This document shows, piece after piece, positions 37,183 to 49,719 of a DNA stretch of 64,000 nt. This DNA comes from Oricola indica. Its GTDB lineage: Bacteria; Pseudomonadota; Alphaproteobacteria; Rhizobiales; Rhizobiaceae. The stretch's first letter is position 1, and every line of letters starts with the position of its first letter. Below the pieces are notes generated by a model. That model worked only from the letters and a program-made list of their open reading frames with translations, was not told where the DNA came from and did no database searches. The stretch spans positions 124,001 to 188,000 of the forward strand of contig NZ_JAINFJ010000007.1 in NCBI RefSeq assembly GCF_019966595.1, read 5' to 3'. The translations under genes were made by a program, and so were the position numbers.

Positions 37183-38319
37183 CTAGTGCGCGTGAGCCGG
37201 CGTCCACCCGGTTCTCGCCATCCCTGCCGCCAGGCCGAGCGCCGCGAAGGTGGTCACGGCGAATCCGGCGCCAAGATTGTCCATGAGGAGCCCGAAAACC
37301 GGGGCTCCCGCGGTCTGGCCGACCGCGATAGTGAGGAAGCCGACCATGAGGCCGGTGGCGGGGCGGTCGGGAACTGCCGCGACACCCCAGACCAGATAGA
37401 CACCGGTCAGCATCACGTAGGACGCGCCGAAAAGGGCGCCGCCGGCAAGCGCCGCAGCGGGCGTGGCGAAGGCCGAGCCTACCGCGAGGATGCCGGCGGA
37501 CATGGCGCAGAGAAACGCCCAGTGGACGCGACCGATGCCGAACCGTCCGACCAGTGCCCCCGCACAGGCGCCGGCGATCCCGCCGACGCCGATGGCTGTC
37601 CACAGCATGCCGACGCCGGCGGCGCCCCAGCCCAGTTGCGCCATTGCCAGCTTGCCGCCGAAAGACCATAGCGCGGTGCTCGCAGCGCCCATGAGGAACG
37701 TGGCACCGACCAGCCGCAGAAGAGCGCCCGAAACCGGCGGCAAACCGTGCGTGACCGCCGTGGCGCTTCCGGCTTTCGGCATGACGAAGGCCGCCGCCAC
37801 CGCGAGAACGACCGCAACAGCGGCGAATCCGGCGAAGGCGAGGCGCCATTGGCCGCCGATCGCCAGGGCGATGGGGCCGGAAAGCGCGACGCCCGCGCCG
37901 GTGCCGGCGTTGATGACCGTATTGGTAGCGTCCTGCCGATCCCGCCGCACGGCGGCCGCGACCGCGGTGGCCATGGGCGGCGAGGCAAGGCCGGTGCTCG
38001 ACCCGGCCAGCAGCACGGCAGCGGCAAGGACCTGTGGGTTCGGAGCCACTGCGATGCCGGCCATCCCGACGGCCGCGACGAGCGCGGCGCCGACGGCCAC
38101 GGCGCGCGGCCCGACCCGTTCGGTCATCGAGGCGGAGGCAACGATGGCGATGCAGTAGCCGAAGAACGACCCGCCCGAAATGACGCCGGCCTGCGTCGAT
38201 CCGAGCGACAAATCGGCATCGACTTCCGCAAGGAAGAGGCCGAAGGCGAAGCGCGCGAAACCATAGCAGACGGCGATCATGCCGAAGCCGAGCACGCCAA
38301 GGCGAAGCGCCGGGCTCAC
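37183..38319 (-). CDS. MFS transporter, CynX/YbfB-like, controlled by TetR
   Basis: A 378-residue carrier with 12 predicted helices: GFGMIAVCYGFARFAFGLFLAEVDADLSL at the start is typical of YbfB/MFS_4-type carriers. Motif text near 70-75 (MTERVGPRAVAVGAAL) and LVGRFGIGRVHW follow. The GTG at 38319 overlaps the TetR stop by 4 bases, so translation is coupled and the carrier is in the TetR transcript. The probable role is efflux of the ligand sensed by TetR; the ligand is unknown. Confidence 0.85.
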   Translation of the reverse strand: MSPALRLGVLGFGMIAVCYGFARFAFGLFLAEVDADLSLGSTQAGVISGGSFFGYCIAIVASASMTERVGPRAVAVGAALVAAVGMAGIAVAPNPQVLAAAVLLAGSSTGLASPPMATAVAAAVRRDRQDATNTVINAGTGAGVALSGPIALAIGGQWRLAFAGFAAVAVVLAVAAAFVMPKAGSATAVTHGLPPVSGALLRLVGATFLMGAASTALWSFGGKLAMAQLGWGAAGVGMLWTAIGVGGIAGACAGALVGRFGIGRVHWAFLCAMSAGILAVGSAFATPAAALAGGALFGASYVMLTGVYLVWGVAAVPDRPATGLMVGFLTIAVGQTAGAPVFGLLMDNLGAGFAVTTFAALGLAAGMARTGWTPAHAH

Positions 38320-38840
38320 GGGCGCGCCCTCCCGACCAGGACGGCGGCGGCCGCGCGCGCGGCGCTCACTGCTTCCTGACCGCGATAGATCGCCGCCGCC
38401 GTCGCTCCCTCGTAGAGAACCAGAATCTGCTCGGCGAGCGCCGGCGCATCCTCGCCGATGTCGGCCGCGACGATTTCCGCGATCCGCTCGCGAAACGCCT
38501 CCTTGTGCGCGACGACGACGGCTTCGACCTCGGGCGTCTCGCCGCCAGTCTCGCCATGGGCGCGCAGGAACAGGCATCCCCGGGCGCCCTCAACACGAAC
38601 CCACTCTTCCAGTTCCGCAAAGAGCGCGTCAACGCTCGAGACATCGAGGCGGCGCATGAAGCGCTTTTCGCGTTCGGCAAGAACCGTGGCCATGAGGGCC
38701 GTCTTGCTTCCGGCGTGCTTGTAGAGCGTGCGGCTCGACATGCCCGCAGCTTGCGTCAGCCGGTCCATGCCGGTGGCGGTGAAACCGTGCCTGTCGAACA
38801 GCCTTTCGGCGGCGGCGATGAGCTTTTTTCTCGTATCCAT
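38316..38840 (-). CDS. TetR/AcrR family regulator
   Basis: A 174-residue repressor. The N-terminal helix-turn-helix (about 1-45) reads TRKKLIAAAERLFDRHGFTATGMDRLTQAAGMSSRTLYKHAGSK. The C-terminal half is the ligand and dimer domain, of the TetR_C group with ARGCLFLRAHGE. An ATG at 38849 is in frame, but it lies within the likely -10 box, so I chose ATG 38840, which would sit at the very 5' end of the mRNA. It heads the two-gene operon with the MFS carrier. Confidence 0.9.
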   Translation of the reverse strand: MDTRKKLIAAAERLFDRHGFTATGMDRLTQAAGMSSRTLYKHAGSKTALMATVLAEREKRFMRRLDVSSVDALFAELEEWVRVEGARGCLFLRAHGETGGETPEVEAVVVAHKEAFRERIAEIVAADIGEDAPALAEQILVLYEGATAAAIYRGQEAVSAARAAAAVLVGRARP

Positions 38841-38847
38841 GGAGGCC

Positions 38848-38875
38848 ATTGTAAAACGATCGTTTTACACTTCAA
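38848..38875 (-). promoter_or_regulatory. TetR promoter with perfect 20-bp operator
   Basis: On the minus strand TTGAAG (38875-38870), a 16-base spacer and TACAAT (38853-38848) form the promoter. The perfect palindrome TGTAAAACGATCGTTTTACA (38869-38850) fills the spacer and enters the -10 box. The expected start of transcription is at 38842-38840, at the ATG itself, so the message looks leaderless. Confidence 0.75.
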
Positions 38876-38907
38876 GCCCGCGGGACCGAATTCATCGGGC
38901 CAGCATG

Positions 38908-38940
38908 AAAAAAGCCGACGCGGAGACCGCGCCGGCTTTT
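38908..38940 (-). terminator. Intrinsic terminator of katG
   Basis: Arms AAAAGCCG-a-CGCGG and CCGCG-c-CGGCTTTT enclose AGA. On the minus strand six T residues (38913-38908) follow the stem. It lies 23 bases after the katG stop and would also shield the TetR promoter from katG read-through. Confidence 0.82.
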
Positions 38941-38962
38941 CTCGTTTGTGCTTTCGCCGTGG

Positions 38963-41158
<2,196 letters not shown>

Positions 41159-41268
41159 TTATCTGGGTTTGTTCCGTACATGATGATCATGTCTTCCGGG
41201 TGTCGTTACCCGACGTGCAATTTGCCGCGCATTCGCACGGCACGCCTCCCTTCACTGGAACAGTTCCA

Positions 41269-41330
41269 AATTACAGATGCGCCAGCCCGGCCATAATTTC
41301 AAATTGTAATTTCCAATCTCGATGATAAGA
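41269..41330. promoter_or_regulatory. A/T-rich katG-oxyR control region
   Basis: Within a G+C-rich genome this 60-base part of the divergent gap is rich in spaced AATT/AAAT words, including an imperfect inverted pair AAATTAC (41269) and GTAATTT (41305). LysR-type regulators such as OxyR bind such spaced sites over several helical turns. No exact consensus box is claimed. Confidence 0.35.
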
Positions 41331-41337
41331 AAAACCT

Positions 41338-42258
41338 ATGAAGCTCACGCTCAAGCAAATGCACTATTTCGACGCCCTGGCGCGCAGCCTACACTTCGGA
41401 AAAGCGGCGGCGTCGGTCAATATTTCGCAGCCCGCGCTGTCGGCCCAGATCATGGATATGGAGGCACGGCTGGAGCGCAAGCTGGTTGAACGCCGCCATG
41501 GCAAGGTGGTGCTCACGGAGGCCGGCCAGCGGCTCCTGCCGCATATCCGCCGCATCCTCGGCGACGTCCAGTCGCTGGAGGAAATGGTCTCGCAGGATCG
41601 CGGCCTGCTGGTGGGAAATCTTCGCGTCGGCATGATCCCGACCATCGCGCCGTACTTGTTGCCGAAGCTGATCCCGCATCTTCAGGCGCGCTTTCCGAAA
41701 CTGGACCTGAAGGTGCGCGAGGCGATTACCGACACGCTGACCCGCGAACTCGTCGAAGGACAGCTCGACGCGATCGTCGCCGCCGAACCGATCGCCGAAG
41801 CCGGGCTTCATACCGAACACCTCTTTCGTGACCGGTTCTTCATCGCCAGCGCCGCGAACGGCGCCGACGTCCTGCATTCGCCCTTGGCGGAGGACCAGGT
41901 CGCGCTCGACCGGTTGCTCCTGCTCGACGAAGGCCACTGCCTGCGCGACCAGGCGCTGGCGGTCTGCGCCAAGGACAAGGAGCGCCGGCTCGTCAATTTC
42001 GGCGCCACCTCGATGACGACCCTGCTGCAACTGGTTTCAAACGGCCTCGGCCTGACCCTGCTGCCGGAAATCGCAATTCCGGTCGAAACCGCGCATCTGC
42101 ACAGCCTGACAATCACGCCGTTCGCCGATCCCGTGCCGCATCGCGACATCGCCTTGTTCTGGCGCAAATCCTCCCGGCGGCTTCCCGATTTCGGCGCGCT
42201 GGCCGGCGCGATCACGACGGTGGCGGGCGAAATCCTGCCCGAGGCGGAAGCGGCCTAG
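41338..42258 (+). CDS. oxyR: Hydrogen peroxide sensor OxyR
   Basis: A 306-residue LysR-type activator. The N-terminal HTH reads LTLKQMHYFDALARSLHFGKAAASVNISQPALSAQI. The regulatory half holds the redox pair: LDEGHCLRDQALAVC near 200-214, with the two Cys spaced exactly as in E. coli OxyR. This makes OxyR, not a generic LysR, the firm call. It faces katG. Its stop codon touches the left end of a 100-base rhizobial repeat. Confidence 0.95.
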   Translation: MKLTLKQMHYFDALARSLHFGKAAASVNISQPALSAQIMDMEARLERKLVERRHGKVVLTEAGQRLLPHIRRILGDVQSLEEMVSQDRGLLVGNLRVGMIPTIAPYLLPKLIPHLQARFPKLDLKVREAITDTLTRELVEGQLDAIVAAEPIAEAGLHTEHLFRDRFFIASAANGADVLHSPLAEDQVALDRLLLLDEGHCLRDQALAVCAKDKERRLVNFGATSMTTLLQLVSNGLGLTLLPEIAIPVETAHLHSLTITPFADPVPHRDIALFWRKSSRRLPDFGALAGAITTVAGEILPEAEAA

Positions 42259-42358
42259 AGCACTTCAGGTTGCAGTAGAATCAAGAAGCGCTGCCTCTCG
42301 ACTTCGTCTCGAACGCGCATCTTGATGCAGATGTTTCGATCTAAACCTGAATTGCACC
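42258..42358. repeat. RIME-like inverted repeat between two convergent genes
   Basis: The ends are imperfect inverted copies (GCACTTCAGGTTGCAG near 42260 and TAAACCTGAATTGCAC near 42342-42357) around a hairpin-rich core. This matches a dispersed intergenic repeat known in Rhizobiales. It fills the whole gap between oxyR and the MAPEG gene and supplies the last codons and stop of the latter. Confidence 0.65.
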
Positions 42359-42775
42359 ACCGCCCGCGAGCATGATGCGGATGGCGAACCATCCCCACAT
42401 CGCGATGACGATCACGAAGCCCAGGATGAACAGCCGACGGCGCATCAGAACGATGTTCGACGTCATGTGGACCCATGCATGGGCGATACGCGCGGCAACG
42501 AACAACCAGGCAAGGACCAAAGCGACGAGGTCCGCTCCGCCGGTCTGCTGGAAAGCGAGGCACACGACATAGAACAGAACCGGCAGCTCGAACTGGCTCG
42601 ACACATTGCGCGCGGCGCTGGCGCTCGATTCCGGATCGCTGGGGATGCGGAAATCACGGGCCCGCGCCTCGCCCGATTTGACGGCGGCGATGCGGCGCGC
42701 GCTCATGATGGCATAGGCGGCGATGGTCAGGGCGATCTGTACGATCATCGGCCAGAAAATAGCGGTGGATTGCAT
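42341..42775 (-). CDS. MAPEG family membrane protein
   Basis: A 144-residue protein with four membrane helices. The family motif is SSQFELPVLFYVVCLAFQQTGG near 53-74, with WLFVAARIAHAWVHMTSNIVLMRRRLFILGF near 86-116. MAPEG members are glutathione-dependent membrane enzymes; in bacteria most have no known reaction. The ATG at 42775 follows GGAGGTG. The end AIQV-stop is encoded by the repeat (gca att cag gtt tag), so the C-terminus was set by the element. Confidence 0.88.
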   Translation of the reverse strand: MQSTAIFWPMIVQIALTIAAYAIMSARRIAAVKSGEARARDFRIPSDPESSASAARNVSSQFELPVLFYVVCLAFQQTGGADLVALVLAWLFVAARIAHAWVHMTSNIVLMRRRLFILGFVIVIAMWGWFAIRIMLAGGGAIQV

Positions 42776-42947
42776 GTGGAAAGCACCTCCCCTCCGCAGC
42801 AAAGCCGCCGGTGCGCGATCTTGCAAGCCCGCCACCGCTCCGTGCACCGGCTTTGCGTTCGCGGCAATTCTTAACGGGCCGTAAACCATATTGATGCAAC
42901 CTGAGATAGTCAGCCTCGAGTGGTGATTCTCGTCTCCGGAGATCAAC

Positions 42948-44054
42948 GTGACCGCCATCGGTACATTCCATCTTCAGCCCGCCCTTGCCGTGATGAAGGG
43001 CATTGCAACGCCGCAGAACGCAATGCGGGGGCAAGGCGAAGACACGCCCATGGCAGCCGCGGCACTCGGGCAAACCCAATCCGCGGAAACCACCGAGGCG
43101 AGTGAGGATATCTACTTCGGCACGCAGATGACCGTGACCAAGCTGATGTTCCTCATGATGGAAAAGATCACCGGCTATCTGAACGGCAAGCTGGAGGTCG
43201 GGCGCGACGGCGACCTGAAATCCGTCGAAGCCGGAAACCAGTGGCGCAAGCAGGCATTGCTCAAAGAGATTCCCGTCGATTCGGAAAAGGACTTCACGAT
43301 CCCGAAGCCGGGCGAGAACGGCGTCACGTTCCGCGAGGTGGCGGGCACGATCAAGAAGCAATTCAGTATGGGTTTTCTCGCCGGTGACCGCGATCTGCTT
43401 CAGATGCTGGAGAAGTTCGTCGGCTTCCGGCTCTACGGCACAAACGCCGCCGACATCATCGAATCGTTCACCGATCCCGACGGTCCGGCCGCGCGACGGG
43501 TCCGCGCGGTTCTGGAGAACGGTCTGGCGGGCCAGGAAGGCAGCAAGGTTTCCCAGCGTCTCGAACGCGCAGCCGAAGGGCCGCGATCCGTGTCGGACGT
43601 CCTGACGGAAAAGCGGTCCGCCGCGGATGTCGTCGATGAGGAAACGATCGAGGAAGACCGGGAAGCGCTGGAAACCGCGCGGATGCAGGAGCGTCTGCAA
43701 TCGGTCGAAGAAATGCAGGACAAGCTCGCCGAGGCATTGGAGACAGACCGCAGTTCCGCCTCGCAACCCGACCGCGACACGGCCATGCGCGCTTATGAAC
43801 GGCCGATGGAGATCATCCAGCAGCTCGCGGCGATGCCGGCCGGCGAGGAAACGGACGACGCGGAGGCCCCTCCCGCGCCAGAGGTTTACGGCACTGTCGA
43901 GACGACCGAACAGCGCCTCGAAGGGCTTGAAGAAGAGCAGCAGGAAATCGAGGACTCGGGCAAATCCTATGCCGCGCTGGCCGAAGCCTACGATATGGGT
44001 CCCGAGCGGGAGCGCGAGGAAGACGAGGACGTCAGGACGCGTTTCCTGATCTAG
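42948..44054 (+). CDS. Unknown acidic helical protein
   Basis: A 368-residue protein with no domain I recognise. GTG at 42948 follows GGAG. After an N-terminal Ala/Gln-rich stretch (1-55) comes a conserved-looking block EDIYFGTQMTVTKLMFLMMEKITGYLNGKLEVGRDG, then IPKPGENGVTFREVAGTIKKQFSMGFLAGDRDLLQMLEKFVGFRLYG. The second half is strongly charged and helical, likely coiled coil (EEDREALETARMQERLQSVEEMQDKLAEAL; EQRLEGLEEEQQEIED). No signal peptide or membrane helix. It is divergent from the MAPEG gene and convergent with a membrane-protein gene. Confidence 0.7.
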   Translation: MTAIGTFHLQPALAVMKGIATPQNAMRGQGEDTPMAAAALGQTQSAETTEASEDIYFGTQMTVTKLMFLMMEKITGYLNGKLEVGRDGDLKSVEAGNQWRKQALLKEIPVDSEKDFTIPKPGENGVTFREVAGTIKKQFSMGFLAGDRDLLQMLEKFVGFRLYGTNAADIIESFTDPDGPAARRVRAVLENGLAGQEGSKVSQRLERAAEGPRSVSDVLTEKRSAADVVDEETIEEDREALETARMQERLQSVEEMQDKLAEALETDRSSASQPDRDTAMRAYERPMEIIQQLAAMPAGEETDDAEAPPAPEVYGTVETTEQRLEGLEEEQQEIEDSGKSYAALAEAYDMGPEREREEDEDVRTRFLI

Positions 44055-44078
44055 AGGCTGGACGCCGTCAGAAGTCGA

Positions 44079-46314
<2,236 letters not shown>

Positions 46315-46321
46315 TGGTTTT

Positions 46322-46645
46322 ATGGTTATATTAGACGAACCGCACATCGAAGAGGCCGCGCAGGGCTTTGCGGCAATGGGATCGGAAGCGCGCCTTCAGG
46401 TCCTGCAAACCCTGGTGAAGGCCGGGCACGGTGGCCTGACCGTCGGAGACATCCAGTCGCGAACCGGCATGGCTGCGTCGACGCTCGCCCATCACCTGCG
46501 TTTTCTCGCCTCCGCCGGCCTGATCGAGCAGGAGAAGAACGGCCGCTCCGTGATCTCGCGCGCCGCATATGGCCGGCTCGAGGCGCTGGCAGGATTCATC
46601 CTCAAGGAATGCTGCATCGATGCAGACACGGGAGAGTGTTCGTGA
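46322..46645 (+). CDS. ArsR/SmtB family regulator
   Basis: A 107-residue winged-helix repressor. Its HTH reads GLTVGDIQSRTGMAASTLAHHLRFLASAGLIEQEKNGRSVISRAAY. The C-terminus FILKECCIDADTGECS carries a Cys-Cys pair and a third Cys, a possible thiol or metal site; the helix-3 CVC of ArsR is absent. The A of its ATG probably is the first base of the mRNA. Its stop overlaps the permease start by 4 bases. Inducer unknown, perhaps a soft metal or organoarsenical. Confidence 0.88.
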   Translation: MVILDEPHIEEAAQGFAAMGSEARLQVLQTLVKAGHGGLTVGDIQSRTGMAASTLAHHLRFLASAGLIEQEKNGRSVISRAAYGRLEALAGFILKECCIDADTGECS

Positions 46646-47682
46646 GCGACGTATTGCAATCGCCGGCGCGTGACCGGTTCGCCTGGAAAGACCGGCTACT
46701 GACGCCATGGACGATTACACTCGCGGTTCCCCTGATCGTGGCCGTGGTCGATCCGGGCCGGTTCGCAGACGTGGTCTCGATTGCAGCCGGCGCATTTGCC
46801 GGCACCCTGCCCTACATCATCGTCGCCGTTGTGCTGATCGCCGCGCTGAAGGCGACCGGCGCGGAAACGCTCGTGGCCAAGGCCTTTCAGGGCCGCGAGA
46901 ACCGGATGATCGTGCTCGCCGCCCTGTTTGGCGGGCTTGCGCCGTTCTGTTCCTGCCAAGTCATTCCGTTTATCGCCGGCCTGCTTGCCGTCGGCGCGCC
47001 GCTTCCGGCGGTGATGGCGTTCTGGCTGTCCTCGCCGCTGATCGATCCGCCGACCCTGCTGATCACCGCCGGCGCGCTCGGATGGGATTTCGCCATCGGC
47101 AAGGCGTTGGCAGCGGTCGGGCTCGGCCTGCTCGGCGGTTTCGCCATGCAGGCGGCCATTTCCGCCGGCTGGTTTTCCGACCCCTTGCGGCCACGCTCCG
47201 GTGGCGGCTGCGGATGCAGCAAATCACCATTCGGCGGATCGCCGGTCTGGAAATTCTGGCACGAGGAAAGCCGAAACGCCGTTTTCCGCAGCGAAATCGC
47301 AACGAACACGCTGTTTCTCGTCAAGTGGCTGGCGCTGGCTTATGTGCTGGAGGCACTGCTGATCCTCTACGTGCCGGCCTCGCTGATTGCCGGGCTGGTT
47401 GGTGGCGATGGATTGCTGCCGATCGGGATCGCGGCGCTGGTCGGCATGCCGGCCTATCTGAACTCCTATGTCGCGCCGCCGCTGCTGGCCGGCCTGACCG
47501 AACAGGGGATGAGCGCAGGCGCGGCGATGGCCTTCATGGTGGCCGGCGCGGTCAGTTCCGTCCCCGCCATGGCCGCCGTCTGGTCTCTGGTGAAGCGCGA
47601 GGTGTTTGCGGCCTATCTCGGTCTCGGCATTGCCGGCGCGATCGTGTCGGGCCTGCTGTTCCAGCTGATCGCGAGAGGCTGA
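46642..47682 (+). CDS. Permease of the UPF0718/ArsP-like family
   Basis: A 346-residue membrane protein with about eight to nine helices (PF03773-type). The conserved core is LFGGLAPFCSCQVIPFIAGLL near 105-125 with a CxC in the membrane, then FWLSSPLIDPPTLLITAGALG. A cytoplasmic loop has GGGCGCSKSPFGG with two Cys. Relatives export organoarsenicals (ArsP) or copper/zinc (SO_0444 type). GTG at 46642 is coupled to ArsR. The cargo is probably the ligand sensed by ArsR. Confidence 0.85.
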   Translation: MSDVLQSPARDRFAWKDRLLTPWTITLAVPLIVAVVDPGRFADVVSIAAGAFAGTLPYIIVAVVLIAALKATGAETLVAKAFQGRENRMIVLAALFGGLAPFCSCQVIPFIAGLLAVGAPLPAVMAFWLSSPLIDPPTLLITAGALGWDFAIGKALAAVGLGLLGGFAMQAAISAGWFSDPLRPRSGGGCGCSKSPFGGSPVWKFWHEESRNAVFRSEIATNTLFLVKWLALAYVLEALLILYVPASLIAGLVGGDGLLPIGIAALVGMPAYLNSYVAPPLLAGLTEQGMSAGAAMAFMVAGAVSSVPAMAAVWSLVKREVFAAYLGLGIAGAIVSGLLFQLIARG

Positions 47683-47683
47683 G

Positions 47684-48601
47684 ATGGGCGCCGCCGACAT
47701 CGCGACCGTCACCGTCACGGTTCATCCCGAGAGGCCGGGTTCCGGTCGATTGCTGGCGCCGGTCGGCATCCCGACGCCCTACCAGACGCCGCTTTCCTTT
47801 TCCGCCAATGGCGCCCCCTGTTCGCTCGCCGGCGAGACGGCGACAGGCCAGATGGTGGCGCTGATCGAACCGGACGGCTACGGCCCGATCACGCTGTCCT
47901 ATCGCTTCGCGGAGATCGCGGGGCGTTACCCGGAAGCCCTGTTTCGCCCCCGCGAGACGCGGTTCACCCGAGCCGCCGCCGGCCTCGTCCGCGATGCGCG
48001 GCGGATCGCCGAGGACGCGCGCGACGGGCATGCGGCGATCGCGGCCATCGTCAACGACACGGCCGAGAAATTCACCTACGGCCATCCGGCAACGCGGTTC
48101 AACGACGGGCTGGAAGCGATCCCGCATCTCGGCTGCGGCCTGACGGAAGGTTCCTGCATCGACATCAACACCTACCTGATCGCGGCACTGCGCTCGGCCG
48201 GGTTCGAGGCGGGTTATGTGACCGGCTATTTCTTTCCGGCGGAGAAGAATGGCTGCTGCGACGACATGCATTGCTGGGTCGTCACCCGCCACGACGGCGC
48301 ACTGCTGGAGTGGGACATCGCCCACCACCTGAAGATGGGCACGCGCAGCATCTGCTGCGGGCTCAACCCGAAGCCGGGCAGCCGGGTTGCCGTGGCGCAT
48401 TCGATGGGGCTCGACATCCCCGAGGCCGGCCTGAAGGCGATCAAGCTGATCGGCGAGCCGGTGTGGCTGGATGGCGATGGAGGATTGAAGGCGGCGCGTC
48501 TCGATTTCCGGCTGTCGACGAAAAAGCCCGGCGCAACGGCCGGGCTCTCGCAGGACAATGTGGTTCCGATCAGAGATCGAGTTGATAGGTCTCCGGGATG
48601 A
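47684..48601 (+). CDS. Transglutaminase-like domain protein
   Basis: A 305-residue soluble protein. The catalytic triad is visible: Cys in LTEGSCIDINTYLIAALRSAG near 157, His in NGCCDDMHCWVVTR near 195 and Asp in LLEWDIAHHLKMG near 210. The N-terminus is beta-rich. Members act as proteases or amide-exchange enzymes. It begins 1 base after the permease stop, so it is in the ArsR operon, an unusual partner for a metal permease. Its 3' end holds a terminator for the convergent MBL gene and overlaps that gene by 32 bases. Confidence 0.85.
   Translation: MGAADIATVTVTVHPERPGSGRLLAPVGIPTPYQTPLSFSANGAPCSLAGETATGQMVALIEPDGYGPITLSYRFAEIAGRYPEALFRPRETRFTRAAAGLVRDARRIAEDARDGHAAIAAIVNDTAEKFTYGHPATRFNDGLEAIPHLGCGLTEGSCIDINTYLIAALRSAGFEAGYVTGYFFPAEKNGCCDDMHCWVVTRHDGALLEWDIAHHLKMGTRSICCGLNPKPGSRVAVAHSMGLDIPEAGLKAIKLIGEPVWLDGDGGLKAARLDFRLSTKKPGATAGLSQDNVVPIRDRVDRSPG
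48521..48546 (-). terminator. Terminator for the MBL gene, inside a convergent coding region
   Basis: AGCCCGGC, GCAACG, GCCGGGCT gives an 8-bp stem at 48525-48546. On the minus strand a T-run (48525-48521) follows, 24 bases after the MBL-gene stop. On the plus strand the same bases encode the last part of the transglutaminase (KKPGATAGL). Confidence 0.7.
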
Positions 48602-49538
48602 AGCGGTAGCCTTCCCCGACCTTCTCGACATACCCCACAGACGGGAACGGCATGTGATAGCCGATGAAAGGCATGCGATCGGTGGCGATCATGTCGAAGA
48701 CCTTCTTGCGGGTTGCCGCGGCAGCCGCCTTGTCGGCGTCGAAGCGGACTTCCCAATCCGGGCGCTGCAGCGACAGGACGAAGTGGTTCGCGGTGTCGGC
48801 CGTTATGACCATCGACTTGCCGCCCGAGGACACGGTGAAAGCGAGATGGCCCGGCGTGTGGCCGAAGGCAGCCATCGCGGTGATGCCGCTGGCCACGTCA
48901 TCGCCGTCGCCGATGAAGGTGGTTTTCTCGGCGAAGGGCTGGACCTTGGAGGCGACCAGCTTGGCGACGCCTTCGGCCGGAGTGCCGGCGCGGTCCGCAC
49001 TGGTCCAGAAGTCATACTCCGCCTGGCCGGCGACATAGGCCGCGTTCGGGAAGGCCGGCGCGCCGCCCTCGGTCATGCCGCCGATATGGTCCGGATGCAT
49101 GTGGGTGAGGACGACATGGGTGACCTCGTCGGGCGCGTAACCGGAGGCTTGCAGGTTGGCGAGCGTCTGACCGACCCCGCCGTCACGGCCACCCTCGCCG
49201 TTGCCGGTGTCGAACAGGATCAATTCGCTGCCGGTGTTGATCAGCGTCGGCGCGAAGGTGAACTGCATCTGGCCAACAGGCAGATAGTTCTCGGTCAGCA
49301 GCGCCTCGACGTCCTCCTTCGTCGTGTTGGTGCCGAAGATCGACTGCGGGTCCGGCACCGCCCTGTGACCGTCGGACAGCGCCGTAATCTCGAAATCGCC
49401 GAGCGTGAAGCGCTTGAAGGCTGCCGGCATGGTGGCCGCCATGGGCACCTCGGCCTGGGCGGCACGGGTCATCAGCATCGGAGTGGCAAGCGCCGCGGCG
49501 CCCGACAGCTTGAACATGGATCGTCTGGTAAGGTTCAT
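48570..49538 (-). CDS. Tat-exported MBL-fold metallo-hydrolase
   Basis: A 322-residue metallo-beta-lactamase-fold hydrolase. The start MNLTRRSMFKLSGAAALATP is a twin-arginine signal ending in RAAQA. The metal motif is VVLTHMHPDHIGGMTEGG near 125-142 (HxHxDH), with a later His in AFGHTPGHLAFTV and an Asp in MVITADTANHFVL. It would act on a lactone, phosphodiester or thioester in the periplasm; substrate unknown. The ATG at 49538 follows GGGGAGAG; the frame continues upstream but only antiparallel to the MFS gene. Confidence 0.9.
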   Translation of the reverse strand: MNLTRRSMFKLSGAAALATPMLMTRAAQAEVPMAATMPAAFKRFTLGDFEITALSDGHRAVPDPQSIFGTNTTKEDVEALLTENYLPVGQMQFTFAPTLINTGSELILFDTGNGEGGRDGGVGQTLANLQASGYAPDEVTHVVLTHMHPDHIGGMTEGGAPAFPNAAYVAGQAEYDFWTSADRAGTPAEGVAKLVASKVQPFAEKTTFIGDGDDVASGITAMAAFGHTPGHLAFTVSSGGKSMVITADTANHFVLSLQRPDWEVRFDADKAAAAATRKKVFDMIATDRMPFIGYHMPFPSVGYVEKVGEGYRFIPETYQLDL

Positions 49539-49719
49539 TCGTCTCTCCCCTGGAATGGATAGAGGCAAAATGGCGCGGAAGAGGGTTTCGGCAACGCCGA
49601 TCACGGCGCTGTGATCGACTGCTTCGCCGCCACGTGCCGGCGACTTACCGGGGGCAATGCTTGCCAATAGCGCCTCAAGCGCCTTATCACGATGCAGCCC
49701 GATCGACCGAAGCCCCACC

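Noticed and set aside
41290-41340. Exact OxyR consensus box
   Set aside because: A/T-rich words are present, but no clean ATAG-N7-CTAT tetrad could be placed, so only the region is listed.
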